From Antedon mediterranea (taxonomy: Eukaryota > Echinodermata > Crinoidea > Comatulida > Antedonidae): a stretch of 64,000 nucleotides of DNA. The notes under the pieces are model-generated. The model was not told where the DNA came from and ran no database searches. It saw only the letters and a list, made by a program, of their open reading frames with translations. This document shows positions 10,626-21,426 of this stretch, one piece after another (within the stretch, counting starts at the first letter, position 1; each line of letters opens with the position of its first letter). The stretch spans positions 7,629,001 through 7,693,000 of the forward strand of contig NC_092677.1 in assembly GCF_964355755.1 (NCBI RefSeq), given 5' to 3'. The position numbers and the translations under genes were made by a program.

Positions 10626-11904
10626 TATATTTACCCTTCAAATTGTACTGCTGTACTTTTTTGGTTGGTTTATAGCCTTGTTGTATTCAAGTAAACTGGA
10701 AATCACCTGCAATTGTGTATGACAAAAATTGAAGAAGGAAAATTAAAAAATATAGGATTTAGTTTAAGGAAACGGAGGCAGACTAAAACTGCATGGATTA
10801 GGCCTAGTTTGCTTTATTATTAGATTAGTAGGCCTAGGTTAGTAGTAGGCCTAGGCTAGGCTATGTTAAAATAGCAGCCATGCATGTCATCACTAGCTTT
10901 TTAGCTAGGCCTGGAGTAGTAGTGATAATACAACATGCACTGCAGAACAGTAGTACTACTGTACCTAGTTTAGGCTTACTACTATAGAGGCCTAGGTAGA
11001 CTTTAGAGGCCTAGCCTAGGCCTAAATTAACAAAAGTCATCATCATCATCATGAATGAATAATATTGGAAATAATTTGCTCGTTTGTGTGGTAATATTAT
11101 TAGGTTAATATATTATTGTTGGGCTTTATTTCTAGCCTACTATAGGCTAGTACTAGGTAGAGGCTAATAAGACAGTTTGCAGTCGTACACAGCCATGTAA
11201 TCAAGCAGCTAGCAGGGTGTAGGGCAAGGCTGTAGAGCCTATAGCTTTACTAGCCTAGGCTAGGTGGCCTAGCTAGCCAGCAGCGAGCGAGGCCTCCATT
11301 TTGTTGTCGATCTTTGATCATAGTTAGTAGGCCTATGCCTATAATAATAAGAGATAATAATAGACATATATATCAGGCCTACCTTTTATAAAACAGCAAG
11401 ATTTGTGCCTCATCCTTAATTTGATACGATTAGCCAATAATACCCTTTCTAGGCCTGGCATCTCTGTGCTGCGTGATGGCCAATTTTGCCGCCGAGACTG
11501 CACTGACACAAAAACAAAGGGAGCCGTTTTTGGCCGTTGGCTTGCAGTTTTCTGATTGGTTGTTTACGGTCTGCCGGCCTATACGACGCATGCTCCATTA
11601 TTTTCAAAAAGTTATGCAGTATTTTATGTGATTTAATTTAATAATTGTTTGTAGCAATAATATAGGATTACAAATAATAAATAACAATAAATATTAATTA
11701 TATTTTGAATATTCTATTCTATCTTCTATTCCCGTCACCTCAACCCAGAACACCTAAACTCAGAACACCCCTACCCCCACCTCTCCCCTGGGTCCTCTTC
11801 CGTACTCCCACGACGTACACCATCGTCTTTCTCTCTTCTCCGAATTCTTTTGGTTGTTAGGAAAAAAACTAAACCAATTGAACCAGTTGCCCAGTTGAAA
11901 AACC

Positions 11905-12210
11905 AATTGGACGTCACGACAAATATGGTCCGGGGCCAAAATCGGTCCGGCCGGACCGATTTTGGCTCTAAAGTTGTGGCCAAAAGTAGTCCGCCACTGC
12001 CAAAATCGGTCCGGGTTTTTCTTCTGTCGATTTTAATTGAATTACTTTAGACCTATGATGCTGTTTTAAGTTGTTTATGGCTAGAAAATATCCCATGATA
12101 TATATAAGCAAGTTATATTATCTTGTCGGATAAATACTATAAATAAATGTATTTTATCTAAAAACATGACTTAGGTATTTCAGCCTGCCACACACTCACA
12201 TTTTATCCAG
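11905..12210 (+). repeat. Dispersed GGTCCGG/CCGGACC repeat, copy A
   Basis: A roughly 300-bp repeat with multiple ggtccggNcggaccgatttt words. The inverted copy is at 33237-33515; both share gtcacgacaaatat, the tgtttatggctagaaaatatc stretch and cagcctgccacacactca. Both start and end without clear inverted termini, so the class is unknown. Confidence 0.75.
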
Positions 12211-12299
12211 GCCGGACCAGTTTGGCAGCCATAAATGGTCCGCCGGACCGATTTTGGCCCGGACTGATTTTGGTGTGACAGGACCAGTTGTGTTTAAAA

Positions 12300-12585
12300 A
12301 AAAAAACTTTGAACTCAGTTGAGCTTTGGAATACCAGTTGACCAGTTTGAAAAACCAGTTGACCAGTTTGAAAAACCAGTTGACCAGTTGAAAAACCAGT
12401 TGACCAGTTTGAAAAACCAGTTGACCAGTTGGAAAAACCAGTTGACCAGTTGAAAAACCAGTTGTCAGTTGGAAAAACCAGTTGACCAGTTGGACAAACC
12501 AGTTAGACCAGTTGAAAAACCAGTTGACCAGTTGTTAAAACCAGTTAGACCAGTTGAACCAGTTGAAATTTCCAACTGTTTTCAA
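12300..12585. repeat. Subterminal accagttg minisatellite, right
   Basis: About a dozen copies of a roughly 20-bp unit of the form gaccagttgaaaaaccagtt. It is the inverted counterpart of the array at 9715-9952 and ends at the right TIR. Confidence 0.85.
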
Positions 12586-12775
12586 CTGGAATTTTTACCT
12601 GGGTAGTATGACATAACTTACAAAGCTGTGAGCCTATGGATGCAGCACAATGAAAAACATCTGTGAATTTCTACTGTTAAACTTTAATACCTATGAATGA
12701 AAAAACTATAACTGACAATCTACGAAATCTATAAAACTATTAAAAAGTACAAAATACAACAAATGTAAGCATTAA

Positions 12776-14006
12776 CCGATTCACCACGATAAGCGCTTAA
12801 AGCGCTCAAAAGGTTAAAAGTCAAGGTCATTGTAAACAAATTATCAACAAAAAAAAAGTAAATCGAATTTACATGCGCAGTTTGCTGTGCATGAATCGTA
12901 ACAACAAATTATACAAAATACTCACAACTTTTTTTTTAAAAATATGCTTCTAAATATATAAAAACAATTGTTGAAGTTAGTTTGAAAATAAAATTCGAAA
13001 ATATAACCGTTTTTCGAAGCACGCTGTTCGAAACGCGACAGGCGCGTTGAATGAATCTAGGCCTAAACATACAACGTAAAATCGTCTAAAATCCATCTTT
13101 ATTTCTAATAATCACTATTTTGAAGCTTGTATACAATAAATGTATAATAAATAAAGATTATGTATCAGTTACAGTGTCTAAATCGTCATATTTCCATGTA
13201 AAAATGTGATTTTTCTACCGGAGAAAAGTCGTGAAGATGTCCTCACGAGGGCCGCGCCATATTGTTTACCTTTGATTGTAATATGAACCCTGACATGTCA
13301 GATGCATTATGGGCATGAAATATTTGTTCAAACTCTGCGCAAAGGTCAGTTTATTGAAGCATAACTTTTGACAAACATTTTGATACCAAACTTGTTTTAA
13401 TTTCATCAGTTTTCGACGCATTTTCGTCAAATTTTCTGCAAGCTACACGTCTAAAACAGCGGACTAAGCTCCCGAGGGATGCCGGTGCGCGTGAGAATCG
13501 CGAATTCCAAGTCGCTTTCGGGATGTTTTTTTTAACATTCCCAGTGAACAAACAGCGGCGAGGACGCTCTCGGGGCGGCTCCCGATAGGCCTAGGCCCCA
13601 TATGGTCATCGTCGGATGAGTCAGTCTACTAATTTCTTCATAATTTCGAAACCGGTCATTCATAATGGTCAAGTTTGGTCTTATTTTGAAGAGAAGAAAT
13701 AGGTTCTGATGAAGAGATGAGTTTTATTATGAAATATTTATTAATTTTTGTGCATTTGGTAGTCAAAGATAAATTACAAATTTTTAATAATTTTCCTAAA
13801 ATATTTCTAAAATTTGCATAATCCATACTCCGCCAAAATAAGTTGTAACACAAATTTGATAACATATTTGGAAATAAAATGTCCTTTGCATTATTTTTGT
13901 TTTTTAATTTTTTTAATGTCTGTGTTTAGAAAAAAAGTTAGGGTTAATTATATGACATATGCTTTTTGGGTCCCAGGGGAGCAAAATAAACTTAGGGGTC
14001 AATGGG
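12776..14006. mobile_element. 1.2-kb TTAA-flanked element (piggyBac-like MITE)
   Basis: The insert interrupts the LTR at a TTAA, present on both sides (12772-12775 and 14007-14010) and single in the other LTR. Its ends are short imperfect inverted repeats (ccgattcacc at left; cccattgacc read inward from the right). TTAA duplication is the hallmark of piggyBac-type elements. No transposase is encoded. A minus-strand open frame at 13351-13551 resembles nothing known. Confidence 0.75.
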
Positions 14007-14435
14007 TTAAGGGATCACCCTAAACATAACCATCAAAAAGGTACATCCAGTCGCCTTTTCAACACTATCCCTGTTGCCATAGCAACTAAGAAGAAACCAT
14101 CCCGCAAAAAACCTAGGCTATACAGCATCACGCGCACATGTGTGCATACTGTATGATAACTAGTTCACCCTTCGAACTATACACAATCAAAACTATTATA
14201 TAGATTCTCAAAATGCAATAACATTAATATCCATAGTATCCTAAATATATCTAAAACAAGCTGATTCAACAATTATAGTGATTTATCCATTTTAAACTAA
14301 TATTTCTTACCTACAAAGGTACGACTGAAGTTTATGACTGATCTATTAACTATAGGCAAAACAGTGCCGCGAAAAGTTACAATATGAAACGCCACAAATA
14401 TTGTATGGAAGGCAACTGTGGCCAGCATACTATAT

Positions 14436-14545
14436 ACATCAAAGAAACTTTGTGGCAAGTTTCATGCTTTGGTAATAAAGTGCACAACTTGGCTCTCTTT
14501 TTATGGCGTTAACTGCTCTTCTATAATGCATACTCGTGGTTTGAA
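14436..14545. repeat. Right arm of foldback 1, outer part
   Basis: The words catcaaagaaactttg, catgctttggtaataaa and taactgctct, with ataatgcat just after, match the reverse complement of 1715-1800. This is the arm piece separated from 4150-4591 by the BEL insertion. Confidence 0.7.
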
Positions 14546-15245
14546 ATCTTTGTTTACTTTCGCTCACGACGATTTTCCAGTCGAAATGTAATTAATTAAT
14601 TTACCTAAACTTTTAGAAATAAACGAACAAAAAAATAATGTATGTCATATCAATTTTATTCCGTAAAATAAGCGACACACGCGCTGTATACCTTGAAACG
14701 CGGCCAAATTGTGCAAAAAATCACTATTTTTCAGCATGTTTTTTAAAGTTCTTCTCACTAATAACCGTCGGATTTACCTGGTTCAAACGGTAAAATGTGT
14801 ATAAATGAAAGTTTCATATTATTTCATAAATCACATCACTTAAATATGTGTTATCTCGTCGGAAAATCCAGTTTTTAATCACATTATTTTAAGTATCATA
14901 AAACAACACATTATTGAAATGCATAAAATCATATGTTACATGATACATGATGTTTATACTCACTTTATGTATTGATTAATTTATATTGAGAAAGTGGGAA
15001 TTAGGTTTTTCGGATTAAAGTATAAGTGTACGGATTATGGATGGTACCGTTTTGGTAAACTAAACATTTGAGGAAGCCAATTGGCCAACCGAAAACCAGT
15101 CAGCAGGGGGAGGAGACTGATCGTTGATTGTTGCATGTTGTTGATTAATTAAGAGTGAAATTACATTATTACCAAAGATAGTGTTTACATGGAGGAATGA
15201 TTTCCTCCATGGTGTGTAGGCTCTAGACCCTGGGCGTATTGCCTC
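14546..15245. other. No recognisable gene
   Basis: AT-rich DNA. A 93-codon minus-strand frame (15060-15341) has no recognisable motif and overlaps an inverted-repeat end. I do not call it a gene. Confidence 0.5.
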
Positions 15246-17115
15246 GCCGGTGTAAGATTGAAATGTGTCCGGTGTTTGAGTGTCCACCGGACAATTTTCA
15301 GCATTGAATAGTGTAACACCAGCTATTGAAAATGGTTGCAACCAACCGGGCAGTTTTCATCGATAACAAAGTAGGACCATCGACTGTCACCACATCACCT
15401 TAACCCTGTAAAACTAGGCCGCTGGACATTTACCAACTCCCTAGGGTAATTATAATCGCTTAGAAAAAAAAATATGTCGATCCAAATAAATATTATTAAT
15501 ATTGTTATATCAGACATAGTCTTATTATACTACCTGTTTACAGAAGAGACATATCAATCGTCAATGGACGTAATTTGAAAAAAAATATAATGGTCGGTAA
15601 TTGGAGGTGTCTTTAAGTAAAATGATCTTTAATTGAAAGAGGACCAGTACAAGTACCCCTATCAATTAATAAATGGTCGCTAATTGGAGGTATTGGACCA
15701 GTACAATTACTTGTATTTTGTCACATAATTAAAACTATTTATCATTCTTGTCTTTATTCCTACCAATTAATAAATGGTGGCTAATCTAATTGGAGGTATT
15801 TTAAGTAATCGGTCTTTAATGAAGAGGACCAGTACAATTACTTGTTTTTGACACGTAATAAAACTATTTATTATTCTTGTCTTTATTCCTACCAATTAAT
15901 AAAATGGTCACTAATGGAGGTGTCTATAAGTAAAGTGATCTTTAATTGGAACGGCAATAAAGACTAATCAACTTCACGTAGATATGAACACTTTTAATAA
16001 ACAAACCAAAATAATATCAATCGACACTAACAACACACGAGGGCGTGCGAGTGTGATGGCGGAAGAGGACCAGTACACTTACTTTTTTTTTTTTCACATA
16101 ATTAAAACTATTTATTATTCTTGTCTTTACTCTTACCAATTAATAAGTGGTTGCTAATTGGAGGTGTCTATAAGTAAAGTGGTCTTTAATGGAAGAGGAC
16201 CAATACAATATTACTGTTTTTGTCACAAAATTAAAACTATGTATTCTTTTTCATTCATACTAAATAATATAATGGTCGCTAATTGGAGGTGTCTTTAAGT
16301 AAAGTGATCTATAATTGGAAGAGGACCAGTACAATCACTTAATTTTGTCACTATCATAATTATTAATTAATATTAAACTATGTATTATATACTCCTACCA
16401 ATTAATAAAATGGTCGCTAATTGGAGGTGTTTTAAAGTAAAGTGATCTTTAATTGGAAGCGGACCAGTACAATCATTTAATTTTGTCACTATCATAATTA
16501 TTAATTAATATTAAACTATGTATTATTTACTCCTACCAATTAATAAAATGGTCGCTAATTGGAGGTGTTTTAAGTAAAGTGGTCCTTTATTGAAAGAGGA
16601 CCAGTACAATTACTTGTTTTTTTTGTCATATAATTAATAACTATATATTCTTCTTGCTTTATTAATACTAAATAATATAATGGTCGCTAATTGGAGGTGT
16701 TTTAGGTAAAGTGATTTTTAATTGGAAGAGGACCACTTCGTTTACATGTTTTTGTCACATACTTAACAATTATTTATTCTTCTTGTCTTTTCACATACCA
16801 AATAATATAATGGTCCCTAATTGGAGGTGTTTAGGCAAAGCGATCTTTAATTAGAAAAAAAAACTAGTTTTGCATCATTAAGTATTATTGGTTATTAAAA
16901 GAAGACAAGACAAGTGCATGCGTGATCAAAACCTGACTCTCAAATCCCAACCACCTATCATAAAACGTATGATACAGTATTTAATAGTGGACGCATTTCA
17001 ATCCATGGGTCAGACATTATTAAACGGGCCGGACAGCATTAATTGTTGAAAAACGCCCACGAACCAGTTGAAACATGCAACTGGACACTATCCAATGCTT
17101 GCTGGACACATTTCA
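15246..17115. mobile_element. Possible element enclosing a satellite array
   Basis: A 25-bp inverted pair (ccggtgtaagattgaaatgt at about 15247-15270; its reverse complement at about 17092-17115) brackets the tandem array at 15585-16865. The adjacent sequence around the pair also shares ccggac and tggacac words. This looks like a TIR element with an expanded internal tandem repeat. No target duplication was identified. Confidence 0.45.
15585..16865. repeat. Tandem array of about 130-bp units
   Basis: About ten units start near 15590, 15672, 15774, 15904, 16148, 16271, 16409, 16547, 16679 and 16810. Each has ggtcgctaattggaggtgt, taagtaaagtgatcttt, gaggaccagtacaattac and a T-rich stretch ending in ctaccaattaata. 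Units vary in length from indels. One interval (15904-16148) holds a foreign insert of about 100 bp. Confidence 0.85.
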
Positions 17116-17916
17116 ATCTTACACCGGCTCCTTAAATACTGAGAGCTCGAGCTGACTGTTATTTCTTTATTGTGCATGTAATATATAAAATAATTTAATT
17201 AGGAAATATTCTATAGCATTAACAAATTACAAAAAAATATATATAATATTATATCTATTACTTATTGATTTTTTTTCCATACATCTTGTACTTTAATATT
17301 ACAAACGCCATTTTTACCAATATATTGTAATTAATGCATTGTACTTCATAGTACTAATTATGATTACTTTATACATTTTAGCAACTCATGTTAAATTGAT
17401 ATTCACCTAATAATGTTCTTTTATTTGTGTAGAAATAAATATTAATATTAATAAATATATTATCATAAAAAATTAACATGCTATACATAACATATCTTTT
17501 TGATGGTGTTTTTAAAAAACTGTTCGTAATATCCTGTAATAATATATGCAATATCCAAGTAAAATTTATTAATTTTATGATAATTGTAACTTGGTATATA
17601 GTATTTATGTTACCAAGTCTCTAATAAATGTGATGAGTATATAAATAAAGGTTGTCTATAGTATTTTACAATTATTATACACACAATACATTGACATAAA
17701 AATCATCTTTATGTTTGTTCTTTAAAATTGATATAAAATAATCCTTTTCAATCACGTTTCCACTCTATTTTATAATTTATAACGTTTTGATACATACTCT
17801 ATTTTATATTAATTTAACGTTTTGATACAAAATCAACAACTTCCAATGTAATATATAATACAGTATCTGTGGTACTGCTATGTCTTACTGCTGTATTGTG
17901 AGCTTATTTAATTTAT
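17116..17916. other. Very AT-rich stretch, nothing recognised
   Basis: Long runs of A and T with scattered short microsatellite-like words. No gene or element could be identified. Confidence 0.5.
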
Positions 17917-18012
17917 AAAAATGCGCCCTCTATTGACAAACAAAGATATTGTATAATGCAAAAGAATAGGGAGTTTTACATTTTGGCAATAGAGGGCGCA
18001 TGTTTTTATTTA
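17917..18012. mobile_element. Short MITE with TIR atgcgccctctattg
   Basis: A 95-bp segment whose ends are inverted copies (aaaaatgcgccctctattg at left, caatagagggcgcatgtttt at right) around about 50 bp of AT-rich DNA. The gagggcgc word recurs singly elsewhere (near 30536, 34953, 41817 and 42147). Confidence 0.65.
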
Positions 18013-20049
18013 ATAATCTTAAAATCGTTCTAATTAATTAATGTGCAACTTTTTTCACTGGCGAGTTTGGTTTTTATGATAAGATATATGTGTAGAACAA
18101 TTCTACAAAAGATGAGGTAGCTGCCAGAGGGTCACCACGAAACTAAAAAACTAAGCCACTTTTCAGTGTTCAGCCCACGGCCTAATGTTGACGGCGGCCG
18201 ATTGCGAAGTTCGCGGGAGGTCATGACGTCACAACCAAATCACTTAACAAACATTGATGTAGTAGTAACATATAGAGCACAAACCGATAAATTCTCAAAA
18301 TTGACGCCCACGATTTATGGAGAATTTTATTTCAAAAAAAATAATTATCTTAAATAGGTTAACAAAAAGTAGACTACTTTAGGTGTAAATTTGATATTGG
18401 AAAAAACCAATCTTTTTTCCGCGAAATGCGTCAATCGCATCAGTTGTGGTAGTATTCGTAGTAGTAAACAGTCAAGGAAGTCAGTACTGTACCAAAGCTT
18501 CGCATAGTATGTGGTAATAATACGTAAACTGGGTAAATATAAATAGAATGTAAGTTAATAGGTCCACTATTCATATTATCTGTAAGTAGGCTACTAGTTA
18601 GTAGGGTTAGGGCAAGGTTCTGTATTTAGTTTTACAGGTTTACAGTTATGATGAAATCGGTCGCGATAAAAACATCAACTTCCGCTACAGTATTTTGTAT
18701 GGCACGCCGCTAGAGCTATAATACTGTAATGATTTTGGGGTTGAAGAAATATATAGAGGGCGGCAGATGGAGGCAGAGTTGGGCAGGATGCGATTTTTTT
18801 TTCCGTACGAGAGTTCCTCCATCGGTTCGTTTCGGACTCAATCGACTCTCTTCGGTATTCGGTAAAGTCAGCTCACTGATGCGTGACAATACAATACAAT
18901 TTACATTTACAAACCGCGAGCTAATAGTAAAACTTTCACACAAGCTCTCATAATAGTAAAATGAATCTATAACACTAACACTGTGTAATATACTGAACAA
19001 AAAATAAAATAAAAAAAATTAGGAAAATCTGATTTGTAGTTTTCGAAATATAGGGTCTAAAACATCGCCGAAAATGATCGTTTTTAGCCACGAAAGAAGT
19101 AAAACAATTTACGGCCCCAGTCGACAATTCTATTAACTACGCCATTTTTGGTTAAAATAATTACATATAATTACGTTTTTTAGTAATTTATTTTATATAT
19201 CACCATTGGAAATATCAATAAAACATGCTATTAAATGCTTATAAAATATATAAAGTTGTTTACTTAACGGAATTCGGGCAAATTCATTGCTCTAACTTTG
19301 TGTAGTAACGATCAGAGAGATTCATGGTACACGCGCGAGAGAAAACATTCCGCTGCGGGTGATTCGCATCCACCAATCAAATCAGCCAGAATTCAAAATC
19401 ATTCAACCGTGAGCAATGCCAATCGCGAGAAAGCTCAGCTTTGATTGGCTTACGATGACATCATATCCCAAAATGGGGGGGGGGGGGGGGGGAGCCTCAC
19501 GGAATATTCTGTTCCAAAAATGAAATACATGAATATTTTTTATGGTATGTGTGCTTTTTCTTTAAAAATTTTGAATAATAAAGGCCTCATATCGAGAAAA
19601 AAACAGGTTTTTGGCACTTATAATAAATATTAGACAAAAAAGCACATGGCATGTGGAACTATATAATCTTAGCGTAGGAAGACATACAAATCCCAGGTCA
19701 TGAGAAGCTCAACTGCAAAAACAAGGTTGAATAGGGTAAGGTCAAAGACTTTTGAGTAAACAATCTACCGCGTACGGCCGTACGTACGTGCTAGGTAGTA
19801 CGATATTTTGACCACATTTTTTACGTGTTTCGTTAGATGTAATGAAAATAAAAATAGTTGATCTGAAGCGATCAATGATATGATATGTAAATAAACAAAC
19901 ACTCAAAAGAATTATGTTTACAGTTCAATTATTGTCCGAATAATACAGTAGTTTTTTTTTTCCCGGCACCTTTGTTTGCCGACGGACGCGATGATGTGCC
20001 GACGACACGAAATCAGGGGGGGGGGGGGGGCCGGCCTCCTACTGGATAC
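18013..20049. other. No gene recognised; two guanine runs
   Basis: Several short frames exist but none shows family motifs. Uninterrupted G runs lie at about 19476-19492 and 20017-20030. A word shared with 23210-23250 in inverted orientation (gatgaaatcggtcgcgataaaa, around 18652-18690) hints at a larger inverted structure that I could not resolve. Confidence 0.5.
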
Positions 20050-20280
20050 GCCACTGGTGGAGGTTACACCATTGTTGGAGGTTACGTTGCTGTGGAGGTT
20101 ACACCATTGTTGGAGGTTACGTTGCTGTGGAGGTTACACATTGTTGGTGGTTACGTTGCTGGTTGGAGGTTACGCCATTGTTGGTGGTTACGTTGCTGTT
20201 GGAGGTTACACCGTGGTTGGTGGTTACGCTACTATTGGAAGTTACGTCATTACTGGTGGTTGCGCTGTTGTTTCAAGTCC
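20050..20280 (+). repeat. Minisatellite ggaggttac
   Basis: Repeats of an 18-bp unit such as ggaggttacgttgctgtt, often paired into 36-bp units. Reading frames through it give repetitive Gly/Val/Thr/Leu peptides and are not genes. Confidence 0.85.
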
Positions 20281-20681
20281 GGCGTAATAGCAGAACTAAT
20301 CTAATTAATTATTATAATTGGTTGTTACCAATAATTTGGAATCAAAGAAGAATAAAGGAGGTCATTCCAGTAATTGTAATTGATTTGTTTGTTTTATTCG
20401 AGTGTACCGTGGTACCGCAGACCCTTCCCCCCAAAAGGGAACAAACCCGAGAGCGGATTTTCGTTACAATACTTTTGATGATATCGGTCGCGCTATTTTG
20501 TATGGAGCGGGATGCATGCGAGAGCGGGATATACATTGTCTTCGTTTATAATATATAGATATAAAAGATATCTTTTAGGAACTTGATGGATATTTTTTAT
20601 TTGTTTAATAAATATTTATTATCAAATGAAATTGTTTTTTTTTTATTTTACAGGTCTCGGATATATATATATATATGCTAA

Positions 20682-20803
20682 CTTTTCTGGCTGTTTACTT
20701 TATCGTTTTGATTTAGCTTTTCGCTTTTTATTTTTGTATCTCCATTGAGATCCAGCCACTGATACCCACAGCATTGTCATTTTTTTTCAGTAATTTGCCT
20801 TTA
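20682..20803 (+). repeat. Dispersed repeat, copy 1
   Basis: Close match to 62296-62417 (ttttctggctgtttNactttatcg, gagatccagccactgata, cccacagca). Here it is flanked by TA microsatellites on both sides. Class unknown. Confidence 0.7.
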
Positions 20804-20810
20804 TATATAT

Positions 20811-21026
20811 ATATAAACACATCAGGCAATGAACATTAATTCTAAACCGCCCGGTGATATACTGAAATTTAATTAATTAATTTGAAACGATAAAGATGAG
20901 GAAATCTGTGAGAATGAGAAAAAGTCGCCCCAACCGAGACTCGAACTCGGACCGCCTGCTTGATATGCAGATGTCCTAACCATTAGACCACTGGGACTTT
21001 CATGGTATTGTTCGAACTCGATTGGA
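20811..21026 (-). mobile_element. tRNA-like repeat (SINE-type), copy 1
   Basis: The minus strand of 20927-20997 folds as a cloverleaf-like tRNA. It has a seven-pair acceptor stem with wobbles, an A box (tggtctaatggttagg), a B box (gagttcgagtctc) and an anticodon loop atatcaa, giving anticodon ATC. That anticodon is not used normally by animals, so I read it as a tRNA pseudogene or SINE head. The roughly 100 bp after it, ending at a TA repeat, is shared with copy 2. Confidence 0.65.
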
Positions 21027-21179
21027 TAACGACTCTTTAACATTCTCGGCGTGGTACGGCGGAACAGCACTAGTCCTCAGTTGTACGCACGCGCAACAGA
21101 GATCAAATTGATACGCCCTCATCTTTCAGTATTTTTATTCACGAGGCGGGATCTCCGAAGAGATACTTTTATACACCTA

Positions 21180-21403
21180 TATATAAACACATCAGGCAAT
21201 GAACATTAATTCTAAACCGCCCGGTGATATACTGAAATTTAATTAATTAATTTGAAACGATAAAGATGAGGAAATCTGTGAGAATGAGAAAAAGTCGCCC
21301 CAACCGAGACTCGAACTCGGACGTGACCGCCTGCTTGATATGCAGATGTCCTAACCATTAGACCACTGGGGCTTTCATGGTATTGTTCGAACTCGATTGG
21401 ATA
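21180..21403 (-). mobile_element. tRNA-like repeat (SINE-type), copy 2
   Basis: Nearly identical to copy 1 from atatataaacacatcagg through the tRNA-like part (21297-21372) to cgaactcgattgga. Four extra bases (gtga) lie between the anticodon and T arms, so it cannot be a normal tRNA. A long TA microsatellite (about 21404-21426) adjoins it. Confidence 0.65.
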
Positions 21404-21426
21404 TATATATATATATATATATATAT

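Larger units (their letters stand above)
9693..12603. mobile_element. 2.9-kb TIR element with TA duplication
   Basis: The ends are inverted copies starting cccaggtaaaaattccagtt, flanked by TA on both sides (9691-9692 and 12604-12605). The uninterrupted 3' LTR shows a single TA at this point. Subterminal arrays of caactggt/accagttg words lie inside both ends in inverted orientation. The interior holds a LINE 3' fragment and a GGTCCG-rich repeat but no transposase that I can recognise, so it appears non-autonomous. A TA duplication fits Tc1/mariner-like elements, though other TA-targeting families are possible. Confidence 0.8.
4597..14430 (-). mobile_element. BEL/Pao LTR retrotransposon, RT-deleted, with nested insertions
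   Basis: The element reads on the minus strand: 5' LTR (14430 down to 9487, split by two insertions), gag (9463-8031), protease with a remnant of the RNase H end (7880-6759), integrase (6751-5552), 3' LTR (5449-4597). The flanking 5-bp duplication tatat (4592-4596 and 14431-14435) defines the ends. Subtracting the two nested elements leaves about 5.7 kb, shorter than usual for an autonomous BEL element, because the reverse transcriptase and most of RNase H are missing. Gag and pol also carry stops and frameshifts, so it is a dead copy. A short purine run (cgaggga, minus strand) just before the 3' LTR may be the polypurine tract. No convincing primer-binding site was seen. Confidence 0.9.
9487..14430 (-). 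repeat. 5' LTR of the BEL/Pao element, split by two insertions
   Basis: Three blocks align in order to the 3' LTR: 9487-9692, 12606-12775 and 14011-14430. The gaps are filled by the elements at 9693-12603 and 12776-14006, whose target duplications (TA and TTAA) show that they inserted later. Joined length is about 796 bp; the difference from the 3' LTR is the indel near 4745-4802. Confidence 0.85.

Noticed and set aside
15060-15341. 93-codon minus-strand frame
   Set aside because: No motifs, and it overlaps the inverted end of the satellite-bearing element.
19972-20558. Gly/Val/Thr/Leu-rich open frames
   Set aside because: Translations of the ggaggttac minisatellite and a guanine run, in three overlapping frames.
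20927-20997. Functional tRNA gene
   Set aside because: Predicted anticodon ATC is not used in animals, the acceptor stem has wobbles, and a near-identical neighbour is disrupted.
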